A stretch of DNA of 43,213 nucleotides, taken from assembly GCA_016462305.1 (NCBI GenBank), contig JAEMTM010000002.1, forward strand, positions 1-43,213. The letters are read 5' to 3'. Of this stretch, positions 7,846 through 16,275 are shown piece after piece. The notes beneath the pieces are model-generated. The model worked only from the letters and a program-made list of their open reading frames with translations, was not told where the DNA came from and made no database searches. Numbering within the stretch: position 1 is the stretch's first letter; each line of letters begins with the position of its first letter. The position numbers were made by a program, and so were the translations under genes. The DNA is from Sphingomonadaceae bacterium. GTDB taxonomy: Bacteria; Pseudomonadota; Alphaproteobacteria; Sphingomonadales; Sphingomonadaceae.

Positions 7846-8747
7846 CGCTCGATCCAACCTATCTCGAATACCCCAAGCGCCGCCATGGCTACGATCATGA
7901 TCTGTACGAATGGTCAGCGATCCACGCCCGCAAACCAGTCTTCTGGCGCAATAACAAATCGGTTGCGGTCTGGGTTTGCGTCAGCCTCGAATGGTTCCCG
8001 ATTACGCCGACCGACACGCCGTTCCGTGCACCGGGACATATGCAGACCGCCTATCCGGATTATCGCCACTATACTGCGCGCGATTATGGCAATCGTGTGG
8101 GCGTGTACCGACTGCTCGACGCCTTTGCCAAGGCGGGAATGAAAGCCAGCTTCGCCACCAACAGCGTAATTGCCGAACGTTATCCGACGCTTGTTGCCGA
8201 CATCGTTTCGGCGGGCCATGAGATTATCGCGCATTCCACCGACATGAACGGCACGATTGCGACTGGCCTTCCGGTCGATGCGGAGCGCGCCCTGATAGCC
8301 AAGTCGCTCGACATGTTGGAACGTGCGACGGGAACCCGCCCGAAAGGGTGGCTGTCGATAGCCCGCTCGCAAAGCTGGGACACGCCCGACCTGCTGAAAA
8401 AGGCTGGCGTTCGTTATTGCTGCGACTGGGTGAATGACGAACTGCCATACCGGTTCAAAAACGGCCTCATCAACCTGCCGCTTAACCACGAACTGAGCGA
8501 CCGTCAGATCATCACCGTGCAGCAGCAGTCAGCCGACAGCTATGCGCAGCAGATGCGCGATGCGTTCGAGTGGCTGGCCAGCGAGGCCACAGGGCGCATC
8601 CTGCCGCTCCACGTGACCCCCTACATCATGGCGTTGCCTTACCGGATCGGTGCACTGGAGGAACTCCTAATTGAACTCGCCGCGCAATCGCAGGCGTGGA
8701 TGGCAACCGGCGGAGAGATAATCGACGCTTGGGAGGCGCAGCAGTGA
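7842..8747 (+). CDS. PuuE-like polysaccharide-deacetylase-fold hydrolase (paralogue 2)
   Basis: A 301-residue paralogue of the preceding gene: VWVCVSLEWFPI, EIIAHSTDMNG, GWLSIARSQSWDTP, RYCCDWVNDE, LPLHVTPYIMALPYRIG. Both proteins end almost identically (DAWRAQQ and DAWEAQQ), supporting tandem duplication followed by strong divergence. I chose the GTG at 7842, which overlaps the preceding stop (GTGA) and has GGAGA 8 bases upstream; the ATG at 7827 would need a longer overlap. The HST-x-x-N arrangement suggests a residual metal or substrate site differing from paralogue 1. The pair may form a hetero-oligomer or act on successive ring intermediates (inference). Confidence 0.82.
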   Translation: MTLDPTYLEYPKRRHGYDHDLYEWSAIHARKPVFWRNNKSVAVWVCVSLEWFPITPTDTPFRAPGHMQTAYPDYRHYTARDYGNRVGVYRLLDAFAKAGMKASFATNSVIAERYPTLVADIVSAGHEIIAHSTDMNGTIATGLPVDAERALIAKSLDMLERATGTRPKGWLSIARSQSWDTPDLLKKAGVRYCCDWVNDELPYRFKNGLINLPLNHELSDRQIITVQQQSADSYAQQMRDAFEWLASEATGRILPLHVTPYIMALPYRIGALEELLIELAAQSQAWMATGGEIIDAWEAQQ

Positions 8748-10159
8748 AAGTCCGCAACCCGCGTACCGGCCAGGCCGATTACGAGATTACGCCGCTCGGC
8801 GAGCCGGATATCGCGGCGCTCGCCAACAGGTTGCGCGGCAAGCAGGCAGGATGGTCTGCGCTGGACGTCGAGGAACGGGCTGCATTGTTGCTGCAGTGGA
8901 GCAAGGCGATAGCCTTAAACGCCAGTGCCTTGGCACAGGCGCTAACAATCGATACCGGACGACAAAAAATCTCGGGTATCGAAGTTGATGGTACGTTGCG
9001 GCTCATTGAGCGCTGGGCCCGATTGGCGGGCGGCATCATGGCCGCCGCGCAGATCGAAAATCGTGCTACCTCGATCCCCGGCATTTCGACATCGACGCGG
9101 CTGGCGCCCTATCCGCTGGTCGGCGTAATCAGCCCGTGGAACTTCCCGCTGACACTGGCGCTGATCGATGCAATTCCGGCGTTGATGGCGGGCTGTTCGG
9201 TAATCGTAAAGCCATCCGAAGTGACACCGCGCTTCATCAAGCCACTTATGGCAACGCTTGCGGAAATACCGGAAATCCCGCTGACAATTATCGAAGGCGA
9301 TGGCATGACCGGCGCGGCACTGCTTCGTCATGTGGACTATGTCGCGTTCACCGGATCTGTGGCGACCGGACGAAAGGTTGGCGCAGCAGCGGCAAACGCA
9401 TTCATTCCCGCAAGCCTAGAACTCGGCGGCAAGGACCCGATGCTTGTCCTCGCCAGCGCCGATCCAGCACACGCCGCCGAAATCGCATTACGCGCATCAG
9501 TCGTGAATAGCGGCCAAGCGTGCCAGTCGATCGAGCGTGTTTATGTCGCGCGCGAAATCGCGGAGCCTTTTCTTACTGCGCTTGCCCAAAAAGCGAATGC
9601 CGTGCGGTTAAACTATCCGGATATAGCGCATGGCGACATCGGGCCATTCATCTTCGAACAGCAGGCCAGCATCGTGCAGGCTCAAATCGACGATGCTATT
9701 GCCAAAGGGGCACGATTGCTTGCCGGTGGTAAAGTCGAAAATCTTGGCGGCGGGCTATATCTGCGGCCTACGGTGCTGACAGATATAACGCCAGATATGG
9801 TGGTGATGACCGAGGAAACTTTCGGACCAGTCATCCCTGTCACGATTTTCGATCATGTTGACGAGGCGATAGCCCTCGCGAACGAGGGTGTTTATGGTCT
9901 GTCAGGCGCCGTAATCGCGGGTTCCGTCGAGGAAGCCGAAGCTGTGGGCACGCGCCTGAAAGTTGGCGCGGTCTCGATCAACGATGGCTCGCTCACCTCG
10001 ATGATTTGGGAGGTGGAGAAGACGAGCTTCGGCCTTTCCGGCCTTGGTCCGTCGCGAATGGGCGATAGCGGCATGTTGCGTTTTTTCAGGAAACAGGCGC
10101 TGATCCGGCAAAAGGGTCAGGCATTACCACTTGCGGCCTATTCGGAGGATAAGCGATGA
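8744..10159 (+). CDS. NAD(P)-dependent aldehyde dehydrogenase
   Basis: A 471-residue ALDH-superfamily enzyme. The catalytic set is present: Asn133 (SPWNFPL), Lys156 (VKPSEV), Glu226 (LELGGKDP) and Cys260 (SGQACQSIERVYV), together with the FTGSVATGRKV nucleotide loop. It oxidises an aldehyde to a carboxylate in the cytosol. GTG at 8744 overlaps the previous stop (GTGA) with GGAGG upstream, and the N-terminus MKVRNPRTGQADY fits the family. Its place after amide hydrolases suggests that it oxidises an aldehyde released from the substrate, for example by the amine oxidase step, but this is inference. Confidence 0.93.
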   Translation: MKVRNPRTGQADYEITPLGEPDIAALANRLRGKQAGWSALDVEERAALLLQWSKAIALNASALAQALTIDTGRQKISGIEVDGTLRLIERWARLAGGIMAAAQIENRATSIPGISTSTRLAPYPLVGVISPWNFPLTLALIDAIPALMAGCSVIVKPSEVTPRFIKPLMATLAEIPEIPLTIIEGDGMTGAALLRHVDYVAFTGSVATGRKVGAAAANAFIPASLELGGKDPMLVLASADPAHAAEIALRASVVNSGQACQSIERVYVAREIAEPFLTALAQKANAVRLNYPDIAHGDIGPFIFEQQASIVQAQIDDAIAKGARLLAGGKVENLGGGLYLRPTVLTDITPDMVVMTEETFGPVIPVTIFDHVDEAIALANEGVYGLSGAVIAGSVEEAEAVGTRLKVGAVSINDGSLTSMIWEVEKTSFGLSGLGPSRMGDSGMLRFFRKQALIRQKGQALPLAAYSEDKR

Positions 10160-10737
10160 AATATTTGATTTTGCTGGTCAGTCTGGCAGTTGCTGCTTGT
10201 TCGTCTCCATATGAGCGCCCGCAAATCGCAAGTGCATCGCCCGGCGTTGAAAAACCGACAGAAGCGCTGCCAACTGACATCCGTCGCGTTACCATGATCG
10301 TGCGCGATATGGAGAACAGCCTTAAACTCTACCGCGACGTTATGGGGCTAAAGGTCAACTACGATGCAGTGCTGCCGATGTCTGGTGTCGCGCTGCCTGC
10401 TGGTCAGCCCGGCGCGAAGGCGCGGTTGGTACTTTTGAACGGCAATGATCCCTTCATCGGCTGGATCGGCCTGATGGAGTGGCTCGACCCGAAACTTCCG
10501 GACCCCGGACCTTATCCTGCGCGCATGGGAATTGGCGGCCACGTGATCGTCACCAATACCCAAGACATCGATCGTCGCTGTGCCGAGGCTGCCAAAATTC
10601 CGGGAGTCACCGTTACCGCCCCGCCACGCGCGCAGCAATATCCGGGCCGCAACGGCGCTCCGCCGATCAACGTGCGCGGATGTAATTTCTTCGACCCTGA
10701 CGGGACATTGATCGAACTCAACCAGCTTCTCAAATGA
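10156..10737 (+). CDS. VOC (glyoxalase-fold) lipoprotein
   Basis: A 193-residue protein with a lipoprotein signal: a short hydrophobic stretch followed by VAACSS, lipidated at Cys15. The remainder is a VOC/glyoxalase domain: RRVTMIVRDMENSLKLYRDVMGLKV, GIGGHVIVTN and FFDPDGTLIELNQ. VOC enzymes bind a divalent metal through paired beta-alpha-beta-beta-beta modules; export of one as a lipoprotein is unusual and points to a periplasmic reaction or binding role. The start overlaps the ALDH stop (ATGA). Substrate unknown. Confidence 0.82.
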   Translation: MKYLILLVSLAVAACSSPYERPQIASASPGVEKPTEALPTDIRRVTMIVRDMENSLKLYRDVMGLKVNYDAVLPMSGVALPAGQPGAKARLVLLNGNDPFIGWIGLMEWLDPKLPDPGPYPARMGIGGHVIVTNTQDIDRRCAEAAKIPGVTVTAPPRAQQYPGRNGAPPINVRGCNFFDPDGTLIELNQLLK

Positions 10738-11183
10738 AGCCCGATTTCGCTGCCGCAATGCCGAATATGATCCGCCATCAAGGCGAATGGGAAGGCACCT
10801 ATCGTCATCTCGATCGCGACGGCGCCTTGCTTGACGAACACCGGATGTGGACATGGTGCGAATTTCCTGATGCAGGGCCGTTCGCCTATGTCCAGCATAA
10901 TCGCTTGAGCTGGGACGACGGGCGCACCGCGACTTATGAATTTGGCGGGGTTTATCGCGACGAGCGGCTCTACTGGGACACTGACCGCTTTTCAGGTTAT
11001 GGCTGGGAAACTGACGAAGGCACTTTGATGCTTAAGCTCGACCGGCTCGATGTGCCGGGCGCTTATTACATCGAGATGATAAATATTGCGCCTGACAATC
11101 AAACCCGCGCTCGCACGTGGCAATGGTTCAAGGATGGTCAGCCGTGGAAACGTACCTTGTGTGACGAATGGAGAGTGAAATGA
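10734..11183 (+). CDS. Lipocalin-like hypothetical protein, paralogue B
   Basis: A 149-residue paralogue of the gene at 4362-4850. The same motifs occur in the same order: RHQGEWEGTYRH, CEFPDAGPFAYVQHN, LSWDDGRT, YRDERLYWD, YIEMINI, RTWQWFKDG. It is somewhat shorter but lacks no recognisable core segment. The start overlaps the VOC lipoprotein stop (ATGA). One copy sits in each of the two divergent operons that share operator 1, so the two probably act at related steps or form a heteromer. No enzymatic motif is recognised. Known function: none. Confidence 0.78.
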   Translation: MKPDFAAAMPNMIRHQGEWEGTYRHLDRDGALLDEHRMWTWCEFPDAGPFAYVQHNRLSWDDGRTATYEFGGVYRDERLYWDTDRFSGYGWETDEGTLMLKLDRLDVPGAYYIEMINIAPDNQTRARTWQWFKDGQPWKRTLCDEWRVK

Positions 11184-11638
11184 GCCTTTTGCTTTTGGCT
11201 GCGGTGACGGTAGCGACCCCTTCTGTGGATAGCTGCGACAATAAGCCGGTCTATATGGTCGTCGCTGGCCCGACGCACGACCGCGCGCGCATGCAAGCGT
11301 ATGCGAAGGCAATCGCCGATAGCCAACTCTACCAGAAACTTGGCGGCTATTATGTCAACGCGCCTGTGCCCCTTGCGACCTTCGAGGGCGCGCCGGCCAA
11401 GGGCCATGCAACGCTGATTGTACGTTTCCCCTGTTTGGCCAATGCCAAGGCATTCTGGTATTCGAAAGTATATCAGGAGAAGATCAAGCCGCTGCGGCTG
11501 AACCCGTCGGCTGGGGATTATCTCGTGACCGTCTATCCCGAAATTCCGCTGCGCAGCGATCTGGCCGGTAAGGTTGGCGATAACAGTTATCAAGTTACCT
11601 TTAACGCCGACGGCATCGAACGGGTTTCAGCGCCGTAG
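11180..11638 (+). CDS. Exported DUF1330-family protein
   Basis: A 152-residue protein with an N-terminal hydrophobic signal (MSLLLLAAVTVATPSVDS), then a DUF1330-like ferredoxin-fold domain: KPVYMVVAGPTHDRARM, KLGGYYVNAP, FEGAPAKGHATLIVRF, AFWYSKVYQEKIKPLR. DUF1330 belongs to the dimeric alpha-beta barrel superfamily; its members are mostly uncharacterised. ATG at 11180 overlaps the preceding stop (ATGA). A cytosolic DUF1330 protein lies at 37152-37457, so the same fold is used on both sides of the membrane in this cluster. Last gene of the plus-strand operon. Confidence 0.78.
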   Translation: MSLLLLAAVTVATPSVDSCDNKPVYMVVAGPTHDRARMQAYAKAIADSQLYQKLGGYYVNAPVPLATFEGAPAKGHATLIVRFPCLANAKAFWYSKVYQEKIKPLRLNPSAGDYLVTVYPEIPLRSDLAGKVGDNSYQVTFNADGIERVSAP

Positions 11639-11785
11639 CTCAACCAGTTCGTACCAGGTCATCATGTAACCACCGACTCCACCCTTCAAGAAAATGGAGT
11701 CTTCGTCGTCGGTGATCCACAAGTCATAGGGTGGATGTTCGCCTGCCATATCGCTGTCGCCGGGGACTTTCTGGTATCCTGCCAA
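11627..11785 (-). CDS. Possible small protein (41-53 residues)
   Basis: A short open frame ending 12 bases inside the tail of the DUF1330 gene. From ATG 11749 it encodes 41 residues, from TTG 11785 it encodes 53. The C-terminus reads PPYDLWITDDEDSIF, then a glycine-rich turn and MMTWYELVELRR, which looks like real protein sequence. No good Shine-Dalgarno is visible for either start. It may be a genuine small gene, or the remnant C-terminus of a larger one. It lies back to back with the small membrane gene on the other strand. Confidence 0.33.
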   Translation of the reverse strand: MAGYQKVPGDSDMAGEHPPYDLWITDDEDSIFLKGGVGGYMMTWYELVELRR

Positions 11786-11786
11786 G

Positions 11787-11999
11787 GTGATACTTTACGC
11801 CTTCGCGCTCTGCATTGGCCTGTTCCTGCGCTATGTAATGCGACAGTGGACTGTCTATTTCCGAGCGCTGGCAGCAGGTCCTGATGCAGCGATACAGGCA
11901 AAGCTCGACAAGGAAATCGCGCAGGCGCGCATTGCGGCTTATATTTACTGGATTACGATTTCTGGAATCTGCTTTTTGGGGGCGACAAAGCCCTTTTAA
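11787..11999 (+). CDS. Small two-helix membrane protein
   Basis: A 70-residue product with two predicted membrane segments (about residues 2-18 and 49-66) separated by a charged amphipathic stretch AAIQAKLDKEIAQARIAAY. The GTG start has only a weak AAGG nearby. The coherent helix-loop-helix character makes it more credible than a random frame. It ends just before the convergent coiled-coil gene. No family recognised; it could be a small accessory membrane subunit. Confidence 0.52.
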   Translation: MILYAFALCIGLFLRYVMRQWTVYFRALAAGPDAAIQAKLDKEIAQARIAAYIYWITISGICFLGATKPF

Positions 12000-12000
12000 C

Positions 12001-12357
12001 TCAGCCCGCTTCCATTTCCTTGATGACATCCTCGATCGGCGGTTCGAGTTCGGCGAGCGATTGCATGTCTTGTTGTACGCCCCGCATGATGCGGGCGAGA
12101 TATTCCTTGATGAGCAGATTTCGTTCGCGGCCGGCTTCCATGTCGGGCGCATAGGTTTCAATATCGGAGCGGCTGATTGTCCCTTGGGCGTCAAGCAGGC
12201 GTTCGATCGTGTCCAAACGCTCCCGCATCACCGAGACTTCCCCGACCAGCGCCAACAGAATGGACAATATCCGATCATTTTCAGGATCGAGAAATTGCGG
12301 ACGCTTGCCTTTGGCTTTCAGCCCGGACCGCGAAATCCAGTCGAGATCTTCGGTCAT
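12001..12357 (-). CDS. Hypothetical protein with coiled-coil segment
   Basis: A 118-residue, charged, cytosolic protein. Residues about 30-60 (ILSILLALVGEVSVMRERLDTIERLL) have heptad character and could form a coiled coil; the C-terminus is rich in Glu. The ATG at 12357 overlaps the methyltransferase stop (ATGA), so the two are translationally coupled and probably interact or share a pathway. I do not recognise a family. It is the last gene of the long minus-strand operon that begins with the TonB receptor. Confidence 0.72.
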   Translation of the reverse strand: MTEDLDWISRSGLKAKGKRPQFLDPENDRILSILLALVGEVSVMRERLDTIERLLDAQGTISRSDIETYAPDMEAGRERNLLIKEYLARIMRGVQQDMQSLAELEPPIEDVIKEMEAG

Positions 12358-13562
12358 ATTGCCGCCTCGGGTTTCCACGCACCATAGGCATTCCAGATGG
12401 CGGCACGTCCGTAATCCTCGGTTGCGCCTTCGGGTGATGGAGGGAAGATGCTTTCATCCACGACTGCCTTGACGCCGACGACGAACTGCCCGCTTTTGGG
12501 TAGCCCCTTGTCTTCCATGATCTGTTTCAAATCGAGCGCATGCATCGCCGACCAGAATGGCTCGTTGTTATTGAAAGCGTCCCAGTCGCGCATAAACTGC
12601 TCGAACAGCGGCATCTCTGCAGAATATTGCGGTTGTTCGATATGAAACATCAGCCCGCCGGGCTTCAGCACCCGCGCGCCCTCGCCGATGATTTTCGGCA
12701 ACGCCTTGTTCGACAGCTCGTGCAGGAACATCGTCGTCTGCACCCAGTCAAAACTTTCATCGGAAAATTCCGCCATTTCCTCGGCATTCATCTGTTTGAA
12801 GATGATATTCTTCACGCCAAGCGCCTGCGCACGAGCGTGGCCGTAACGCAGCGACGGAGCTGCGGTATCGATGGCTATGACTTCCGCATCGGGAAATGCC
12901 AAAGCAATCGGCACGGCATTGTGTCCCACCGTTGCGCCGATATCGAGGATGCGTTTGGGCCGCCAGTCAGGGCGTTCCTTCTTGATCCACGCCGCGACCG
13001 CTTGACCGCCGCCATCGTTCAGCGCGCCCAATGCACCGCCGGTTGTGGCGAAGATCCCGCAATCATAATTGGCGCCGGCCGAAACGTCGCCGGGACGTTC
13101 TTCACCGTGATAGCTTCCGGGCATGCAATGGATGTCTACCGCCGCCTGATAGCGCGGGACTTCGACGCTGACGTCGAGCTTTAGGGTTTCGCGCCCTTCA
13201 TTATACTGCCGCGCCATCGCGTCGAGTTTGTCGAGCTGGCGCAGCACCATCGCACGCCCGTTTTGTTGGCGCATCTCCATAGAATTGCGTTTCAATGCCG
13301 ACCAGAATCGGTGCCACGAATCCTTGTTCATTGCATGACGCACCTCATGCCGGTTGATGGGTTCACGTCCATGTTCGCTTTTGAACGCTGGCAGCACGCG
13401 GCGTTCATAAGCGAGCCTGTTTCCTGCGCCTATTTCGCCGGACAGATAACGGTTGAACCCTGCAAGGAAATTGAACCGCGCCGCCTCGTCATGGTTGGGC
13501 TTGGGGAACATCGCATGCTGTGTGACGGCAGTATAAGGCGGGGGTACGTCCATCTTGCTCAT
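12354..13562 (-). CDS. Class I SAM-dependent methyltransferase
   Basis: A 402-residue protein whose C-terminal half is a Rossmann-fold methyltransferase: motif I ILDIGATVGHNAVPIA (from residue 205), acidic end of strand 2 VIAIDTAAPS, FDWVQTTMFLHEL and VLKPGGLMFHIEQP. The N-terminal 170 residues (with VDIHCMPGSYHGEERPGD and GANYDCGIF) belong to no domain I recognise and may form the substrate pocket. It transfers a methyl group from S-adenosylmethionine to an unknown acceptor in the cytosol. A methyltransferase in a catabolic operon suggests protection or O-/N-methylation of an intermediate. Coupled to the downstream coiled-coil gene; 10 bases from the upstream nitrilase-fold gene. Confidence 0.86.
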   Translation of the reverse strand: MSKMDVPPPYTAVTQHAMFPKPNHDEAARFNFLAGFNRYLSGEIGAGNRLAYERRVLPAFKSEHGREPINRHEVRHAMNKDSWHRFWSALKRNSMEMRQQNGRAMVLRQLDKLDAMARQYNEGRETLKLDVSVEVPRYQAAVDIHCMPGSYHGEERPGDVSAGANYDCGIFATTGGALGALNDGGGQAVAAWIKKERPDWRPKRILDIGATVGHNAVPIALAFPDAEVIAIDTAAPSLRYGHARAQALGVKNIIFKQMNAEEMAEFSDESFDWVQTTMFLHELSNKALPKIIGEGARVLKPGGLMFHIEQPQYSAEMPLFEQFMRDWDAFNNNEPFWSAMHALDLKQIMEDKGLPKSGQFVVGVKAVVDESIFPPSPEGATEDYGRAAIWNAYGAWKPEAAI

Positions 13563-13572
13563 GACATTTCTC

Positions 13573-14703
13573 TCATATCAGACCATCTTTGGCGAGGCGT
13601 TCGATCGTCTGTTCACTCACGCGTTTGAAATGGTCGCGATCGGGTGTTTTGACGACACCGCCTTCAATCAGGCTGTTGGCATGCTGATGCGTATCGGCGG
13701 CGTACGCGGCCGCAAATAGCGCGTTGCGCTGGCGCGACAGCATGTTGGTCATGCCCGGTTTGCGCCGCGCCCCCCGCAACGCCGCCAGATCGATGTCTGC
13801 GAACGCCGTAAAGGTCTCCCCACTGTTCGATTCCGCAATCACATTACCCTTCCAGTCGACAATCATCGAATTGCCGTCGGCTGACGCGACCGGCAGGGCT
13901 GTGTTTAATATGCCTGCCGTGTTCGCCGATATAACATAGGCCAAATTCTCGAAAGCTCTGGCGCGTTTTGCGATCATTTTTGGTGTGGCATTTGGCGACC
14001 CGATTTCGGACGATGAATGCACAAATATCTCTGCACCGCGCAGCGCATGTGCGCGGGCGATTTCAGGGTAGAGAATTTCCTCCGAAGCTATGGCCGCAAG
14101 ATTGCCGATCTCAGTTCTTGCGACCGGGAAAACGCCTTCGAGACCGTAGATATCAAGATATTTCGACCAGACATCATGGGGGGTCGGTGCAAACATCGAA
14201 TTCAGGCGGCGATAGCGCAGGACCACATTGCCATTTGGCGCAACGATAAAGCTGGCCTGAAAATAGAGGTTGGGAAAGTTCGGGTCCGTTTCATAGGCAT
14301 TGCCAGCGATGAACATCCCCAGCTTTTGCGCCAATTCCCCCAGTGCCTGATACTCGGCACCATCGGGCGCGAACGCAGCGAGCTTGGCGAAATCGGGAAT
14401 CGAAATCCGGCCTGGGTAGCTGGTAAACAGATATTCGGGCAGCACGGCCAGCTTCACTGGTGCGCCGCCATATTGAGTGATGAAGATGCTTGCCGACCGT
14501 ATCTGCGCTTCAAGATCGCCGATATGCGCGATAATTTGCAGGCGCGCTTCTTCGGGCGATTTGGCGCGTTCCACCGAGCGCGCAGCGAGTTGCATGGCGA
14601 CGGCAGCATAGTTTGTCACATCAGCCACTTTTTTTGCCTCCAGCCCGAACGGTAGTGCCGTCGCTATTGCCGCCGCAAGGGCCTGTCTTCGGTCGAGCAG
14701 CAT
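13573..14703 (-). CDS. Exported nitrilase-fold protein lacking catalytic Cys and Lys
   Basis: A 376-residue carbon-nitrogen hydrolase-fold protein. The N-terminus (LDRRQALAAAIATALPFG) resembles a twin-arginine signal, so it is probably periplasmic. The nitrilase triad is Glu-Lys-Cys: Glu90 is present (LAVLPEYLF), but the Lys position in the YRK motif is Arg166 (LRYRRLN), and the Cys elbow reads AIASEEILYPEIAR, with Ser207 where Cys is expected. This suggests a catalytically altered or non-hydrolytic member, with the fold otherwise intact (FVHSSSE, AFENLAYVISANTAG). It sits between a FAD-linked oxidase and a methyltransferase. It could be a binding protein or use an unusual mechanism. Superfamily assignment is firm, activity is not. 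Confidence 0.82.
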   Translation of the reverse strand: MLLDRRQALAAAIATALPFGLEAKKVADVTNYAAVAMQLAARSVERAKSPEEARLQIIAHIGDLEAQIRSASIFITQYGGAPVKLAVLPEYLFTSYPGRISIPDFAKLAAFAPDGAEYQALGELAQKLGMFIAGNAYETDPNFPNLYFQASFIVAPNGNVVLRYRRLNSMFAPTPHDVWSKYLDIYGLEGVFPVARTEIGNLAAIASEEILYPEIARAHALRGAEIFVHSSSEIGSPNATPKMIAKRARAFENLAYVISANTAGILNTALPVASADGNSMIVDWKGNVIAESNSGETFTAFADIDLAALRGARRKPGMTNMLSRQRNALFAAAYAADTHQHANSLIEGGVVKTPDRDHFKRVSEQTIERLAKDGLI

Positions 14704-14714
14704 CGGTCATACTC

Positions 14715-16274
14715 CTATAGTCCCAACGCGCCGGGATTCATCAAGCCTTTTGGATCGACTTCGGCTTTCACTGCTTCCATTATCCGCCATGCAAGCGGAT
14801 CGCTGCGGGATGCGAGCGGGTAGGTGCGGCCAATCTGGAAATGGATGCCATCCATCCGGCCAAACACATCAATGACTTCGTTGCGGAGTTTTTCAACCAG
14901 CGCACGCGCCTCAGGATTGGCGGGAAATCCTTTCAGCTTGGCGAAATGTGCCGGTTCAATGAAGTGTTCGTGAATTTCCCATTGCTCATCGGGCCAATAG
15001 AAACACGGCTCGATGAGAAAGCCGGTCGCACCAACCAGCAGAAACATATAGCCGCAGCCGACGCCAAGCCGTTCCATTTCCGCGTTATTCGCCTCGAACA
15101 ATGTGGTTAGGGCGTCAATCGTTTCAAGCGCTTTGGAGTGTCGCACGATCCCATGGATCGGCGCCCATCGCTCGCCATCCGGACCCGCCATAGAGTTTGG
15201 CGGCGGGAAGGGGTTGGCGCGCAGGATTTTGGGGATGCTATTCTCGACGATGCGCCCACCATTTGCGGTAACGATTGCTTCAACCTCTGCCATGTCGGCA
15301 TCGACCGCAGACTGATGACGCCCCTCGCAAATCAGATGGATGGAAAAATTGACATCATTAAGGAATGAGCGGCCAGCGGCTGCGACCTTAGCACCTTCCT
15401 TCAGTCCTTTCCAGAATCCGCCCTGTGACTTCGCCATATTGATTAGGGATTTGGCGTCGCTGGCCAGGCTGTCCCGCTTCATCCGCTGGGCCTGCAAAAA
15501 TGGATCGAAGCCAAAGGCTTCGCTGGCCAGCCGACGGCGTCCGATTTCGCTCATCGCCGCGCAATATTGCGCAGGTTCGTCAAAGGCGAAGGAGCCAAAA
15601 GCGAAAGCCGGGCCATCGTGGATGAGCGGCAGGGTGATGGTTGCCTTGATTCCGAACGCCCCTGCGTCCGCGCCAAACAGGCCGGTAAGATCAGGACCGA
15701 AGGGCCGGATGAAGTTGCTGCCGGTCCGAATCATGCTGCCGTCGGCGAGGACGATTTCTGCGCAGATAATATTTGACGCTATAGTGCCGTCGCGAGCGCC
15801 CCAGAACAGCCCGTTCTGACTCATTCCGCCGCCGACACTGGCGTAAAGCCCGGAAAGCGTTCCCCAAAGCGGCGTGCGCAATCCCATAGGATGCAGCGCT
15901 TCGTACAACGCATACCATGTGCAGCCAGCCTCGACGGTTACCGTCATATCGGTTTGGTTGATTTCTATTATGCGCTGCATTCGTCCCATATCGACGATCA
16001 GCGCTCCAGCCTCCGGCGCGATATAGCCGCTGGTGTAGCTCATCCCGCCGCCTCTGGGGATGATGGCGATACCCTGCGCTGTTGCTGCGGCCACGCCAGC
16101 GGCCAGTTCAGCGGAGCTTCCGGGGCGGAATACCGCAATCGGCGCTGGCCCCTTGGTAAACACGTCTTGCGCGTAAAGAGCGCATTCCCTTGGGTCGATA
16201 ATAATCGCTTCGGCAGATACCGCCGCAGCAATTGCCAACATCGGATCATTGGGAAGATGCGGCTGGCTCGCCAT
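14715..16274 (-). CDS. FAD-linked oxidase/dehydrogenase of the VAO/GlcD type
   Basis: A 519-residue flavoprotein with a PCMH FAD-binding domain (GPAPIAVFRPGSSAELA, PRGGGMSYTSGY, TVTVEAGCTWYALYEAL, GLYASVGGGMSQNG) and a FAD-oxidase C-terminal cap ending EVDPKGLMNPGALGL. The family includes glycolate and D-lactate dehydrogenases and vanillyl-alcohol/4-cresol oxidases; it oxidises a hydroxy, amino or benzylic carbon. ATG at 16274 was chosen because it follows the MFS stop by one base and begins a family-like N-terminus; an in-frame ATG at 16334 would lie inside the MFS gene. No signal peptide is seen. It likely performs an early oxidation of the imported substrate (inference). Confidence 0.86.
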   Translation of the reverse strand: MASQPHLPNDPMLAIAAAVSAEAIIIDPRECALYAQDVFTKGPAPIAVFRPGSSAELAAGVAAATAQGIAIIPRGGGMSYTSGYIAPEAGALIVDMGRMQRIIEINQTDMTVTVEAGCTWYALYEALHPMGLRTPLWGTLSGLYASVGGGMSQNGLFWGARDGTIASNIICAEIVLADGSMIRTGSNFIRPFGPDLTGLFGADAGAFGIKATITLPLIHDGPAFAFGSFAFDEPAQYCAAMSEIGRRRLASEAFGFDPFLQAQRMKRDSLASDAKSLINMAKSQGGFWKGLKEGAKVAAAGRSFLNDVNFSIHLICEGRHQSAVDADMAEVEAIVTANGGRIVENSIPKILRANPFPPPNSMAGPDGERWAPIHGIVRHSKALETIDALTTLFEANNAEMERLGVGCGYMFLLVGATGFLIEPCFYWPDEQWEIHEHFIEPAHFAKLKGFPANPEARALVEKLRNEVIDVFGRMDGIHFQIGRTYPLASRSDPLAWRIMEAVKAEVDPKGLMNPGALGL

Positions 16275-16275
16275 T

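Noticed and set aside
12540..13184. Long open frame (214 codons) on the plus strand
   Set aside because: It lies fully antisense to the methyltransferase gene, has no recognisable domain and a basic, His-rich composition typical of reverse-frame reading in high-GC DNA.
14017..14655. 212-codon open frame on the plus strand
   Set aside because: Antisense to the nitrilase-fold gene, whose motifs and start are well supported; no family match seen.
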